The translations under genes and the position numbers were made by a program. Below the pieces are notes generated by a model. It ran no database searches, was not told the DNA's origin, and saw only the letters and a program-made list of their open reading frames with translations. From positions 1 through 41,396 of the forward strand of contig JAFXAQ010000064.1 of NCBI GenBank assembly GCA_017516925.1: a DNA stretch of 41,396 bases, given 5' to 3'. Source of the DNA: Oscillospiraceae bacterium (GTDB taxonomy: Bacteria > Bacillota > Clostridia > Oscillospirales > Oscillospiraceae). Below are positions 30,431 to 37,805 of this stretch, piece after piece. Within the stretch, counting starts at the first letter, position 1. Each line of letters opens with the position of its first letter.

Positions 30431-32662
30431 ATGCGTCAGTATACCCAACTTACAAATGCCAAGTTTTATAAACCCGGGGAAGCCCCCGTTGCAATCACCC
30501 TGCCCCACACCTGGAACAACTTAGACGGTCAGGACGGCGGCGGTGACTACTACCGGGGCACCGGCACCTACGAAATTCCCCTGCCCAACCCCACGCCCGG
30601 CAAGCGCCAGTACATCGAATTTCAGGGCGCAAACCACATCGCCAGGGTCTTCTGCAACGGCACGGAATTAGGCACCCACGAAGGCGGCTTCTCCACCTTC
30701 CGGTTCTCCCTGACCGAGGTCCTGAAGCCCGAAAACAACTTGCTCACCGTGGAGGTGTACAACGGTGAATGCCACGTATACCCCCAGCGGGCAGACTTTA
30801 CCTTCTTCGGGGGAATTTACCGGGATGTGCGCTTTATCGAGGTGGACAAGCCCCACTTTGACCTGCTGAAAACCGGCTCCGATGCGGTGTTCGTCACCCC
30901 CCAGGCCACCGGCGAAACCCAGCTGGATATCTTCCCGGTGAATGCGGAAAGCTGCGCTGTCCGGGTGCAGCTGCTGGATGCAGAAAACAACCTGCTTTAT
31001 GACCGCACCCAGGAAGCCCTGCCCCACACCCAATTTGCCGCTTACATTCCCAATCCCCACCTGTGGGACTGCGTAGACGACCCCTACTGCCACAAGGCGG
31101 TAGTGACGCTGCTGCAAAACGATACCCCTGTTGACGAAATCTCCGTCACCTACGGCTACCGCAGCTTCCGGATGGACCCCCAGCAGGGCTTCCTCCTCAA
31201 CGGCAGACCCTACCCCTTACACGGTGTCTGCCGCCATCAGGACCGGAAGGACAAGGGCTGGGCAATCTCCAGGGCGGACCATCTGGAGGATGCCACCCTG
31301 ATTAAAGAGCTGGGCGCCAACACCATCCGCCTTGCCCACTACCAGCACGACCAATATTTCTATGACCTGTGCGACCAATTCGGCTTTGCTGTCTGGGCGG
31401 AAATTCCCTACATCAGCACCCATATGGACGGGCAAAAGCCCCACGACAACACCCTCAGCCAAATGAAAGAGCTGATTGCCCAGTGCTACAACCACCCCAG
31501 CATCATCACCTGGGGCATCGGCAACGAAATCACCGTAGGCGGCGACACCGACGAAATTTACTATAACCAGTGCCACCTCCACGAATTAGCCAAAGCCATG
31601 GACCCCTACCGCCCCACCACCGTAGCCCACCTGAACCGTGTCCCCGTGACCCACCGGCAGACCCGGGTCACTGACATCCAGAGCTACAACATCTACTACG
31701 GCTGGTACGTCGGCTCTCTGGAGGACAACGAAACGGAAATGGACAAGTTCCATGATGCCAACCCGGACCGGGTCTACGGCATCAGCGAATACGGTGTGGA
31801 CAACCTGCTTACCTGGCACTCCGCCTTCCCCATCAACCACGATTACACCGAGGAGTACTCCGTCAAATACCACCAGCATATGCTGAAGGCCTTCCGGGAC
31901 CGTCCCTGGCTGTGGGCAACCCACCAATGGAATATGTTCGACTTCGCCGTGGACAGCCGCAACGAGGGCGGTGTCAAGGGTCTCAACTCCAAGGGGCTTA
32001 TTACCCACGACCGGAAAATCAAAAAGGACGCCTTCTTCCTCTATCAGGCCTGGTGGACAACTGCGCCTATGGTACATATTGCCGGACGGCGGTTTGCAGA
32101 CCGTGCTCCCGGGGAGCGCACCGTTCTGGTCTTCACCAATCAGGAGGAAGTCACCCTCTGTCTCAACGGCAAAATTTTCACCGCCAAGGCAGAGGACCAC
32201 ATTGCCACCTTCCCCGAACTGCCCCTGACGGACGGCGAAAACCGCCTGATTGCCACAGTCCCCGGCGCTGAGGATGCCATCACCTTACAGGGTGTTGCCA
32301 CCCATAACACCGCCTATGACCTGCCGGATTTGGCGGCAGCGCTGCAGATTGGCAACTGGTTCTTGGAGGAGGACGAGGAGGAAGCCACCGATTACGGTGA
32401 CGAGGGCTACCACTCTATGATGTGCTTCAAGGACCTGCTGTCCAATCCCCAGTGTATGGATATTGTCCGGGGCTGGATTATGTCCAAAAAGGATGCGGAC
32501 GTATCCCATAAATTCAAATTCACCGCCATGCTGAATAATTTCCGGGACAACCCCACCTATTATGACCGCCACCTGCGTATGATGCCCACCATGATTTCCA
32601 TGATGCAGGAGGAGGACTACGCAGTGCTGGACAAGCGCCTGCGCACCGTCAAACGCCCCTGA
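30431..32662 (+). CDS. Glycoside hydrolase family 2 (beta-galactosidase/beta-glucuronidase type)
   Basis: The product is 743 residues from ATG 30431 with GGAGG upstream; the longer frame starts inside the hairpin array. The layout is a sugar-binding jelly-roll (ITLPHTWNN, GTGTYEIPLP, NHIARVFCNGTELGTHEGGF), immunoglobulin-like domains, then a TIM barrel with the acid/base Glu366 in WGIGNEITVGG and nucleophile Glu453 in GISEYGVDN. NGRPYPLHGVCRHQDRKDKG is the family-2 signature region. There is no signal peptide, so it cleaves imported oligosaccharides in the cytoplasm. The C-terminal 70 residues (about 670-743) form a helical extension, EEDEEEATDYGDEGYHSMMC and after, not usual for GH2. The sugar preference cannot be read safely. 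No transporter gene adjoins it; the CUT1 importer is 11 kb away. Confidence 0.93.
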   Translation: MRQYTQLTNAKFYKPGEAPVAITLPHTWNNLDGQDGGGDYYRGTGTYEIPLPNPTPGKRQYIEFQGANHIARVFCNGTELGTHEGGFSTFRFSLTEVLKPENNLLTVEVYNGECHVYPQRADFTFFGGIYRDVRFIEVDKPHFDLLKTGSDAVFVTPQATGETQLDIFPVNAESCAVRVQLLDAENNLLYDRTQEALPHTQFAAYIPNPHLWDCVDDPYCHKAVVTLLQNDTPVDEISVTYGYRSFRMDPQQGFLLNGRPYPLHGVCRHQDRKDKGWAISRADHLEDATLIKELGANTIRLAHYQHDQYFYDLCDQFGFAVWAEIPYISTHMDGQKPHDNTLSQMKELIAQCYNHPSIITWGIGNEITVGGDTDEIYYNQCHLHELAKAMDPYRPTTVAHLNRVPVTHRQTRVTDIQSYNIYYGWYVGSLEDNETEMDKFHDANPDRVYGISEYGVDNLLTWHSAFPINHDYTEEYSVKYHQHMLKAFRDRPWLWATHQWNMFDFAVDSRNEGGVKGLNSKGLITHDRKIKKDAFFLYQAWWTTAPMVHIAGRRFADRAPGERTVLVFTNQEEVTLCLNGKIFTAKAEDHIATFPELPLTDGENRLIATVPGAEDAITLQGVATHNTAYDLPDLAAALQIGNWFLEEDEEEATDYGDEGYHSMMCFKDLLSNPQCMDIVRGWIMSKKDADVSHKFKFTAMLNNFRDNPTYYDRHLRMMPTMISMMQEEDYAVLDKRLRTVKRP

Positions 32663-32670
32663 TACCTTAA

Positions 32671-32724
32671 AAAAGGCCCCCTCTGACGAGGGGGCTGTCA
32701 GCGCCAGCTGACTGGGGGAGAGAA
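32671..32724 (+). repeat. Palindromic repeat between the GH2 gene and rlmD
   Basis: GCCCCCTCTGACGAGGGGGC hairpin followed by CAGCGCCAGCTGACTGGGGG. It is a relative of the composite repeat at 873-1038 and probably also acts as a transcription end for the GH2 gene. Confidence 0.7.
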
Positions 32725-32760
32725 AACAACTGCAAACCACCTTCTATTCGAGGTCTACCT

Positions 32761-34110
32761 ATGCTTACCAAAAACCAAATCTACGAAGCCACTATCTGTG
32801 ACTACACCACCGAAGGACAGGGCATTGCCAAAATCGACGGCTGCGCTGTGTTTATTCCCAATGCCCTTTTTGGAGAAAAGGTCCTTGTGAGAATCGAAAA
32901 AGCCCAGAAAACCTGGGCTTCCGGTAAAATCACGGAAATTTTGGACAAATCCCCCCACCGGGTCAACCGGGAATGCTCCGTTGCCAAGCTTTGCGGCGGC
33001 TGCAGCTTCTGGCATATGGACTATGCCGAGGAAGCCCGCCTGAAGGCAGACCGGGTCAAGCAGTGCCTGAACCGCATCGGCGGCGAAAGCCTGCAGGAGG
33101 TGCCCATTCTCCCCGCCCCCAGCTGCAAGGCTTACCGGAACAAGGCCCAGTATATGCTCTCCACCGTCAAGGGGAAAGCCGTTGCCGGGTTCTTCCGGGC
33201 AGGCTCGCATCAGGTGGTGGAAAACCCCGGCTGCCTGATTTTGCCCCCGGAGATGGACCAAATCAAGGACCTGGTGCTGGATTATGTAAACCAGCAGAAG
33301 ATAACCGTCTACGACGAAACCGCCCACAAGGGGCTCCTGCGCCATATTTACGTCCGCAAGGGCTGGGTCAGTGGCGAAATTCTTGTGTGTCTGGTTGCCA
33401 ACGGCAGAACGCTGCCCCATTTGCCGGCGCTTTTGGAGCGCCTGAAAACCGTCCCCGGCTTTACCTCCCTGGTGCTGTCCGTCAACACCCAAAAGGGCAA
33501 CACCATTTTAGGCGACGAGTGCATCACCCTCTACGGCAACGGCTATATCGAAGACACCCTCTGCGGTCTTACCTTCCGCCTGTCCCCCCAGTCCTTCTAT
33601 CAGGTGAACCACCCCCAGGCAGAGCGCCTGTACCAGGCCGCCATCGCCCAGGGAGAAATCACCAAGGACGATTTGGTGCTGGACCTGTATTGCGGTGTGG
33701 GCACCATTACCCTGTGTATGGCAAGCCATGCCAAAAAGGTCATCGGCGTGGAGGTAGTGCCTGAGGCAATCGAGGATGCCAAAGCCAACGCAAAGCGCAA
33801 CGGCATTGATAATGCAGAATTTTTCTGCGGCGATGCCGGCAAAGCCGCTTTGGAATTGGAGGCCAAGGGCATCATCCCGGACGTTGTGGTGGTGGACCCG
33901 CCCCGAAAAGGCCTGAACAGCGATACCATCGAAGCGCTGAACAGAATGTCCCCCCGCCGGATTGTCTACGTCTCCTGCGACCCGGCAACCCTCGCCCGTG
34001 ACGTCGCCCTCCTCAAAGAAAAAGGCTACGCGCTCCAAAACGCAATGTGCGCTGATTTGTTCCCACGTACTGCGCATATCGAATCAATCGTGTGTCTTAC
34101 ACACGATTGA
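32761..34110 (+). CDS. rlmD: 23S rRNA (uracil-C5) methyltransferase, RlmD/RumA type
   Basis: The 449-residue enzyme transfers a methyl group from S-adenosylmethionine to C5 of a 23S rRNA uridine. It has an N-terminal TRAM domain (residues about 1-60, YTTEGQGIAKIDGCAVFIPN), the iron-sulfur cluster motif CSVAKLCGGC plus the later NPGC cysteine, the SAM-binding LDLYCGVGTITLCMA, VDPPRKGL, and the catalytic cysteine in IVYVSCDPATLARD. The TRAM domain and length fit the Firmicutes RlmCD/RumA group. The last residues, HIESIVCLTHD, correspond to the normal HVESVVLL end but are encoded by the left arm of a 16-bp palindrome that opens hairpin array C, so the stop codon lies in the right arm. Confidence 0.93.
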   Translation: MLTKNQIYEATICDYTTEGQGIAKIDGCAVFIPNALFGEKVLVRIEKAQKTWASGKITEILDKSPHRVNRECSVAKLCGGCSFWHMDYAEEARLKADRVKQCLNRIGGESLQEVPILPAPSCKAYRNKAQYMLSTVKGKAVAGFFRAGSHQVVENPGCLILPPEMDQIKDLVLDYVNQQKITVYDETAHKGLLRHIYVRKGWVSGEILVCLVANGRTLPHLPALLERLKTVPGFTSLVLSVNTQKGNTILGDECITLYGNGYIEDTLCGLTFRLSPQSFYQVNHPQAERLYQAAIAQGEITKDDLVLDLYCGVGTITLCMASHAKKVIGVEVVPEAIEDAKANAKRNGIDNAEFFCGDAGKAALELEAKGIIPDVVVVDPPRKGLNSDTIEALNRMSPRRIVYVSCDPATLARDVALLKEKGYALQNAMCADLFPRTAHIESIVCLTHD

Positions 34111-34313
34111 TTCGTCGATATAAATTCCTGACGGAATTTTCGATATGCGCTAACGCGCTCGATATGTGCTTCGCACTCGATATGCCCTGCGGGGCAAGAA
34201 GGAATTTATATCGTCCTCGTCGCCAACGGCGACATATCGAACCGCAACGCGGTATATCGATTTTGCCGTCAGGCAAAAATATCGAGTTTGCCAACGGCAA
34301 ACATATCGACAAA
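34076..34313. repeat. Hairpin array C: two opposed modules between rlmD and the S23-type gene
   Basis: It opens with ATATCGA (34076) and a 16-bp stem (34080-34114) built on the end of rlmD. TCGATAT follows at 34115, 34140, 34159 and 34177, separated by stems AAATTCC, GCGC and GTGC, then GCCC. After a 12-bp centre, ATATCGT (34208) and ATATCGA (34234, 34254, 34279, 34303) alternate with stems GTCGCC, ACCGC, TTTTGCC and GTTTGCC. All stems are perfectly paired. The heptamers are complementary across the centre, in the opposite polarity to array A. It ends four bases before the AAGGAG of the next gene. Confidence 0.9.
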
Positions 34314-34327
34314 AAGGAGTTGTAAAT

Positions 34328-34675
34328 ATGGATAAAGACCAATTAAGAGAAGATAGCGTAACCTTTGCGCTTGCTTTCTCTGATGTATGTGACAACATAA
34401 AAGGTTGCTCTGTTTTTGTAAATCAACTTCTACGCTCGGCATCCTCAATAGGCGCAAATTTGCATGAGGCAAGGTACGCCCAAAGCCGTGCGGACTTTAT
34501 CAGTAAATTGGAAATCGCCTTAAAAGAAAGCTCCGAAACGGATTATTGGTTGGAATTATTGTATCGAAAGGGCAAATTATCTGAGGCAGCGTATAAACAG
34601 CTTCGCAATCTTTGCGGAGCTATCCGCCGCCGGTTAATCGCCTCCATCACCACCGCAAAAGAACACAAAGACTAA
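34328..34675 (+). CDS. S23-type four-helix-bundle protein (23S rRNA intervening-sequence protein family)
   Basis: The 115-residue protein begins at ATG 34328 with AAGGAG eight bases upstream. The frame is open further left only because it crosses the array. The sequence is all-helical with the conserved core LLRSASSIGANLHEARYAQS RADFISKLEIALKESSETDY (split into two) and WLELLYRKGKL, the pattern of the S23/IVP family (PF05635), whose members are often encoded within intervening sequences of 23S rRNA and are related in fold to the Avd protein of diversity-generating retroelements. Biochemical function is poorly known; nucleic-acid binding has been suggested for the fold. Here it is not in an rRNA gene but directly follows a structured hairpin array and ends in a perfect terminator. 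It is more AT-rich than its neighbours, suggesting mobility. Confidence 0.85.
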   Translation: MDKDQLREDSVTFALAFSDVCDNIKGCSVFVNQLLRSASSIGANLHEARYAQSRADFISKLEIALKESSETDYWLELLYRKGKLSEAAYKQLRNLCGAIRRRLIASITTAKEHKD

Positions 34676-34679
34676 TCAA

Positions 34680-34708
34680 AGCCGGCACCCATTATGGGTG
34701 CCGGCTTT
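34680..34708. terminator. Bidirectional terminator after the S23-type gene
   Basis: AGCCGGCACCC-atta-GGGTGCCGGCT followed by TTCATT; an 11-bp perfect stem between two converging genes. Confidence 0.85.
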
Positions 34709-34729
34709 CATTGTTCAAAAAATCAGATG

Positions 34730-35008
34730 TTACTTACTTTTCGCTATTTCTATTCTCTCCAGTTCGTGAAGCTTTTTCATATTATTGGGAAAGAAATAAA
34801 TGCTGACCTTCCCCTCCGGAATAGCGTCCACCGTATTTCCGTCCTTATCTATCCAAATCGAATTGCCCTCTCCCCAAATCACGACCTTAAACAAGACAGA
34901 GCCGTACATACTCGTTCCGTCTTCATAGGTGCCCCAGGAGATGGGAAAGCACAAAATGAGCACAAGAATGACACATATCACAAGGATAAACTTTTTCACA
35001 TCGCTCAT
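34730..35008 (-). CDS. Small single-span membrane or secreted protein, unknown function
   Basis: The 92-residue protein starts MSDVKKFILVICVILVLILC, a signal-anchor, followed by a short extracytoplasmic part (WGTYEDGTSMYGSVLFKVVI W). The DGT..Y.s.lfKVviW pattern recurs in many short clostridial membrane proteins of unknown role that are often found in pairs with other small membrane proteins. It lies six bases downstream of the SdpI-like gene, so both probably belong to the transcript that begins at nrdR. No enzymatic motif is visible and codon use is AT-richer than the conserved genes nearby. Confidence 0.65.
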   Translation of the reverse strand: MSDVKKFILVICVILVLILCFPISWGTYEDGTSMYGSVLFKVVIWGEGNSIWIDKDGNTVDAIPEGKVSIYFFPNNMKKLHELERIEIAKSK

Positions 35009-35014
35009 AACGCT

Positions 35015-35455
35015 TTACTTCCTTCTGTTTCCGTCCTTATCATAGGCCCGGTACACCAGCATATAAATCAGCACCCACACGCCAATGACCAGCACAAGCT
35101 CCACAATCACGCAGATAAGCGCCACAATCACCGTCGCCATGGCATTTTTGCCGCTGAAGAACAGGCTGATGACCAGCATCACTGCGCTTAAGCCGCCGCC
35201 CAAAATCAAATATGCCTTACCTGCTAATTTTTGGGCAAAGAGCCACGCCTCCACGCTGCCCATACCGAAATAGGTACGAAAGCCAGCCCGGTAGTTTGCT
35301 TCCTTGGGCGGGTAATAATAGTACCAAATTCCCAGCCCCAACAGCAGCAGCGGACCCAGCAGCACAAAAAACCGAATCCACCCCTCCAGGGAGTTCATAA
35401 ATTTCTCCGGCTCCGGCAACAGCTTGGCAAAGTCGAAGTCCTGAAAAAACGACAT
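35015..35455 (-). CDS. SdpI-family-like membrane protein
   Basis: The 146-residue protein has about four parts: an acidic soluble N terminus (FDFAKLLPEPEKFMNSLEGW), a first membrane helix (FVLLGPLLLLGLGIWYYYYP), a cytoplasmic loop NYRAGFRTYFGMGSVEAWLF AQKLAGK (split), and two more helices (YLILGGGLSAVMLVISLFF, ATVIVALICVIVELVLVIGV). The loop GFRT...S.EAW..A.k.AGK followed by a helix is the hallmark of the SdpI C-terminal domain, named after the Bacillus immunity protein against the SdpC toxin. Here no toxin gene is near, so an immunity role is not supported. It starts three bases after the nrdR stop. Confidence 0.65.
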   Translation of the reverse strand: MSFFQDFDFAKLLPEPEKFMNSLEGWIRFFVLLGPLLLLGLGIWYYYYPPKEANYRAGFRTYFGMGSVEAWLFAQKLAGKAYLILGGGLSAVMLVISLFFSGKNAMATVIVALICVIVELVLVIGVWVLIYMLVYRAYDKDGNRRK

Positions 35456-35458
35456 GGT

Positions 35459-35914
35459 TTATCCCTCTTTCAAAAAGGAGTTAATCTCCTGAATAAAGCC
35501 GTTCACATCCTGGAAACGGCGGTACACAGAGGCAAAACGGATATACGCAACCTCATCCAGCGGGCGAATGCGCTCCAGCACCAGCTCGCCAATCCGGTCG
35601 GTAGTGACCTCACGCTCCAGAGAATTCTGCAGCAGCTGCTCAATCTCCGTGGCAATCCGGTCCAAATCCGCAGTGGACACCTGGCGCTTGTCAAAAGCCC
35701 GGACCATACTCTGCAAAATCTTATTCCGTTCGAAATTCTGCCGGGTACCGTCACGCTTGACCACCATAATGGGCATACATTCCACCGTCTCATAGGTAGT
35801 AAACCGACGCTGGCACTTCAGGCATTCCCGACGGCGGCGAATGGAGGCGCCGTCATCAGAGTGGCGGGAGTCAACAACCTTGCTTTCCGGGTCACCGCAA
35901 AAGGGGCAATTCAT
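35459..35914 (-). CDS. nrdR: Transcriptional repressor NrdR
   Basis: The product is 151 residues from ATG 35914 (GAGGTGAG upstream), beginning MNCPFCGDPESKVVDSR, the invariant NrdR start; the seven extra codons in the longer frame have no RBS of their own. The N-terminal zinc ribbon (CPFC...RRRRECLKCQRRFTTYE) binds NrdR boxes and the ATP-cone (IMVVKRDGTRQNFERNKILQ) senses ATP/dATP to repress ribonucleotide-reductase genes. The promoter at 35944-35972 has TGGACA and an extended TATAAT. It leads a small cluster with two membrane-protein genes that have no obvious link to nucleotide metabolism. Confidence 0.97.
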   Translation of the reverse strand: MNCPFCGDPESKVVDSRHSDDGASIRRRRECLKCQRRFTTYETVECMPIMVVKRDGTRQNFERNKILQSMVRAFDKRQVSTADLDRIATEIEQLLQNSLEREVTTDRIGELVLERIRPLDEVAYIRFASVYRRFQDVNGFIQEINSFLKEG

Positions 35915-35943
35915 AAATTTCTCACCTCTTAACAATTTTTCTT

Positions 35944-35972
35944 ATTATAGCATAAATTGTCAAGCCTGTCCA
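35944..35972 (-). promoter_or_regulatory. Probable nrdR promoter
   Basis: On the minus strand TGGACA (35972-35967), 17-bp spacer, TATAAT (35949-35944) with an upstream TG. Confidence 0.7.
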
Positions 35973-35983
35973 GTTTTTTCCCC

Positions 35984-36012
35984 TTGCGCCAATGTATTCC
36001 ATCGGTTACAAT
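35984..36012 (+). promoter_or_regulatory. Probable promoter of the 4-TM protein gene
   Basis: TTGCGC (35984-35989), 17-bp spacer, TACAAT (36007-36012). A dispersed repeat then lies in the transcript leader. Confidence 0.5.
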
Positions 36013-36032
36013 GGTAGCAAATTGACACGAAG

Positions 36033-36099
36033 TGTCATCCTGAGCGAAGCCGAAGGATCCGTAAAGACGGTTTCCTCGCTACGCGCCTCGGAATGACAG
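36033..36099 (+). repeat. Dispersed GTCATCCTGAGCG-family repeat (paired copy)
   Basis: GTCATCCTGAGCGAAGCCGA then AGGATCCG on the left and GGTTTCCTCGCTACGCGCCT then CGGAATGACAGG on the right are related in inverted orientation. Confidence 0.7.
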
Positions 36100-36125
36100 G
36101 CTTTGAAACAGATACAGGAGGTACT

Positions 36126-36530
36126 ATGAAAAAACGAATCTTATACATTGTGTGGCTGTGGCTGTACCTGCTGTGCGCCGCATTGGGTCACACAGCAAGC
36201 CCCACCGCCACCCAGCAGGCCGCCATGACCTGTCTTTCCGTGATTTTCTTCATCCCCGGCTTCTGGCTGCTGATTGACTTTTGCCGCCGCCGGGACAAAA
36301 AAGGGCTAAGCTGCCTGTTTTTCATTTCTCTTGCAAGCCTTGCCCTCACCTTTCTGCTGCTCCTTGCCAACCTCTTATCCGTCACCGGTCCGGAGGCTCT
36401 GGGGAACGTGCTGTACGTGCTGCTTATCTGGCTGTCCTCGCCCATGGTCTGCAGCGGCTACTGGTTTTTGAGCCTTTTCCTCTGGGCAATCCTGCTTTTC
36501 TCCGCAATCACCTGCAAAAAGAAGCTCTAA
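36126..36530 (+). CDS. Four-helix integral membrane protein, unknown function
   Basis: The product is 134 residues from ATG 36126, placed by the strong CAGGAGGT at 36114-36121; eleven extra codons upstream lie in a dispersed repeat. Four hydrophobic helices are visible: ILYIVWLWLYLLCAALG, MTCLSVIFFIPGFWLLIDF, LFFISLASLALTFLLLLANL and YWFLSLFLWAILLFSAI. A basic loop CRRRDKKG between helices two and three points to the cytoplasm, as does the CKKKL tail. No family is recognised. It appears to be a single-gene unit transcribed away from nrdR and is followed by 309 bp without a gene. Confidence 0.65.
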   Translation: MKKRILYIVWLWLYLLCAALGHTASPTATQQAAMTCLSVIFFIPGFWLLIDFCRRRDKKGLSCLFFISLASLALTFLLLLANLLSVTGPEALGNVLYVLLIWLSSPMVCSGYWFLSLFLWAILLFSAITCKKKL

Positions 36531-36557
36531 AACCGTCATGCCCTACCGTCTTTCTCT

Positions 36558-36613
36558 GTCATTGCGAGGCTGTGTAGGGGGCGGCGACCTCGACGCCCCA
36601 CTCGTGGCAATCC
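36558..36613 (+). repeat. Dispersed palindromic repeat with a longer, different centre
   Basis: The outer ends GTCATTGCGAGG and GTGGCAATCCG are conserved. The centre contains GGGGCG-gcgacct-CGACGCCCC. The rest of 36614-36801 shows no gene or clear element. Confidence 0.7.
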
Positions 36614-36839
36614 GTCTCCCAAAAAGTATTTACTGACTGCCACGTCGGGCATTCGCCCTCCTCGCAGTGACTGGGATTTTCCCTTGCCACCCCAAGACTT
36701 TTCCCCCATTCTACCCCCGGTAGAGATGCGCTTCTACCATTCGTTTCCCCCGCCTGCCCCAATTCTCCAAATCAAGGCAAGCATTTTCCCCCGGGATGCG
36801 CTATACTGAAAGGGAATTCAAACCCCAAAGGAGTTACTT

Positions 36840-37700
36840 ATGGCTTATCAGATTATTACCGACAACTGCTGTGATATGGAACCGGCAATGTATGAAAAGC
36901 TGGGCGTCACAGTTATCAATCTGACCCTGCTGTACAAGGGCGCAGAGCACCGGAATATGGACGAACCCTTCCTGAAGGAATTGTACAACGGTATGCGCAG
37001 CGGCGAAGCCGCCACCACCTCCGCCGTCAATCCCGAGGGCTGGGCATCCGTGATAGAGCCTGCCCTGGAAAAGGGTGACGATGCGCTGGTTTTGGCATTC
37101 TCCTCCGGTCTGAGCACCACCTATCAGTCCGCCGTCATTGCCGCAACGGACCTGCAGGATAAATACCCGGAGCGCAAAATCCTTGTGGTTGACACCCTCT
37201 GCGCCTCTCTGGGGCAGGGCTTGCTTTTGTGGTATGTCTGCAAAAAGCGGGACCAGGGCTACTCCCTGGAGCAGCTGGCAGAGTACTGCACGGAGCTGGT
37301 TCCCAAGCTGAGCCACTGGTTCACCGTGGACGATTTGATGTTCTTAAAGCGTGGCGGACGTATCAGCGCAGCCACCGCTTTGGTAGGTACCATGCTGCAG
37401 ATTAAGCCTGTGCTCCACGTGGACGACGAGGGTCACCTTGTCAGCGTGGCAAAAGCCCGGGGTCGCAAAGCCTCCATTGAAGCCCTTGCCAAAAAGCTGG
37501 GGGAAACCGGTCTGCCCGGTGAAAACGAGACGGTTTTCATCTGCCACGGCGACTGCATTGAGGACGCTAAGTATTTGGAAAACCTTGTCAAAGAAAAGTA
37601 CGGTGTCAAAGAGGTCTACACCTACTACACCGGCGGTGTCATCGGCTCCCACTCCGGACCCGGCACCCTGGCCCTGTTCTTCCTGGGCTCCCAACGCTAA
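36840..37700 (+). CDS. DegV-family fatty-acid-binding protein
   Basis: The 286-residue cytoplasmic protein has the two-domain DegV fold: MAYQIITDNCCDMEPAMYEK at the start, the ligand-contacting ATTSAVNPEGW and FSSGLSTTYQSA, and VDDLMFLKRGGRISAATALV GTMLQIKPVL (split) in the second domain. Proteins of this family (FakB type) bind a fatty acid and present it to the FakA kinase for phosphorylation and phospholipid synthesis. FakA is not in the window, so the partner is inferred. The usual SSGLSGTY glycine is a threonine here. AAAGGAG lies before ATG 36840 and a TATACT -10 lies at 36802-36807. Confidence 0.92.
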   Translation: MAYQIITDNCCDMEPAMYEKLGVTVINLTLLYKGAEHRNMDEPFLKELYNGMRSGEAATTSAVNPEGWASVIEPALEKGDDALVLAFSSGLSTTYQSAVIAATDLQDKYPERKILVVDTLCASLGQGLLLWYVCKKRDQGYSLEQLAEYCTELVPKLSHWFTVDDLMFLKRGGRISAATALVGTMLQIKPVLHVDDEGHLVSVAKARGRKASIEALAKKLGETGLPGENETVFICHGDCIEDAKYLENLVKEKYGVKEVYTYYTGGVIGSHSGPGTLALFFLGSQR

Positions 37701-37702
37701 AA

Positions 37703-37754
37703 AGCCTTCTCCTCGAGGAGAAGGTGGCACGGCAAAGCCGTGACGGATGAGGTG
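37703..37754 (+). repeat. Composite palindromic repeat after the DegV gene
   Basis: CTTCTCCTCGAGGAGAAG followed by GGTGGCACGGCAAAGCCGTG and ACGG, sharing the GTGGCACGG...CCGTGACGG core with 873-1038. Confidence 0.75.
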
Positions 37755-37767
37755 TAAATAAAATTAA

Positions 37768-37805
37768 GGCGTGTTGCAAAACAGACTGCAACACGCCCTT
37801 TTATT
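37768..37805. terminator. Bidirectional terminator between the DegV and deaminase genes
   Basis: GGCGTGTTGCA (37768-37778) and TGCAACACGCC (37787-37797), followed by CTTTTATT. Confidence 0.85.

Noticed and set aside
30206-30508. N-terminal extension of about 100 residues on the EutG-like dehydrogenase
   Set aside because: The extra codons translate the hairpin array and the GH2 promoter region. The family N terminus starts at the TTG at 30205, which has a ribosome-binding site.
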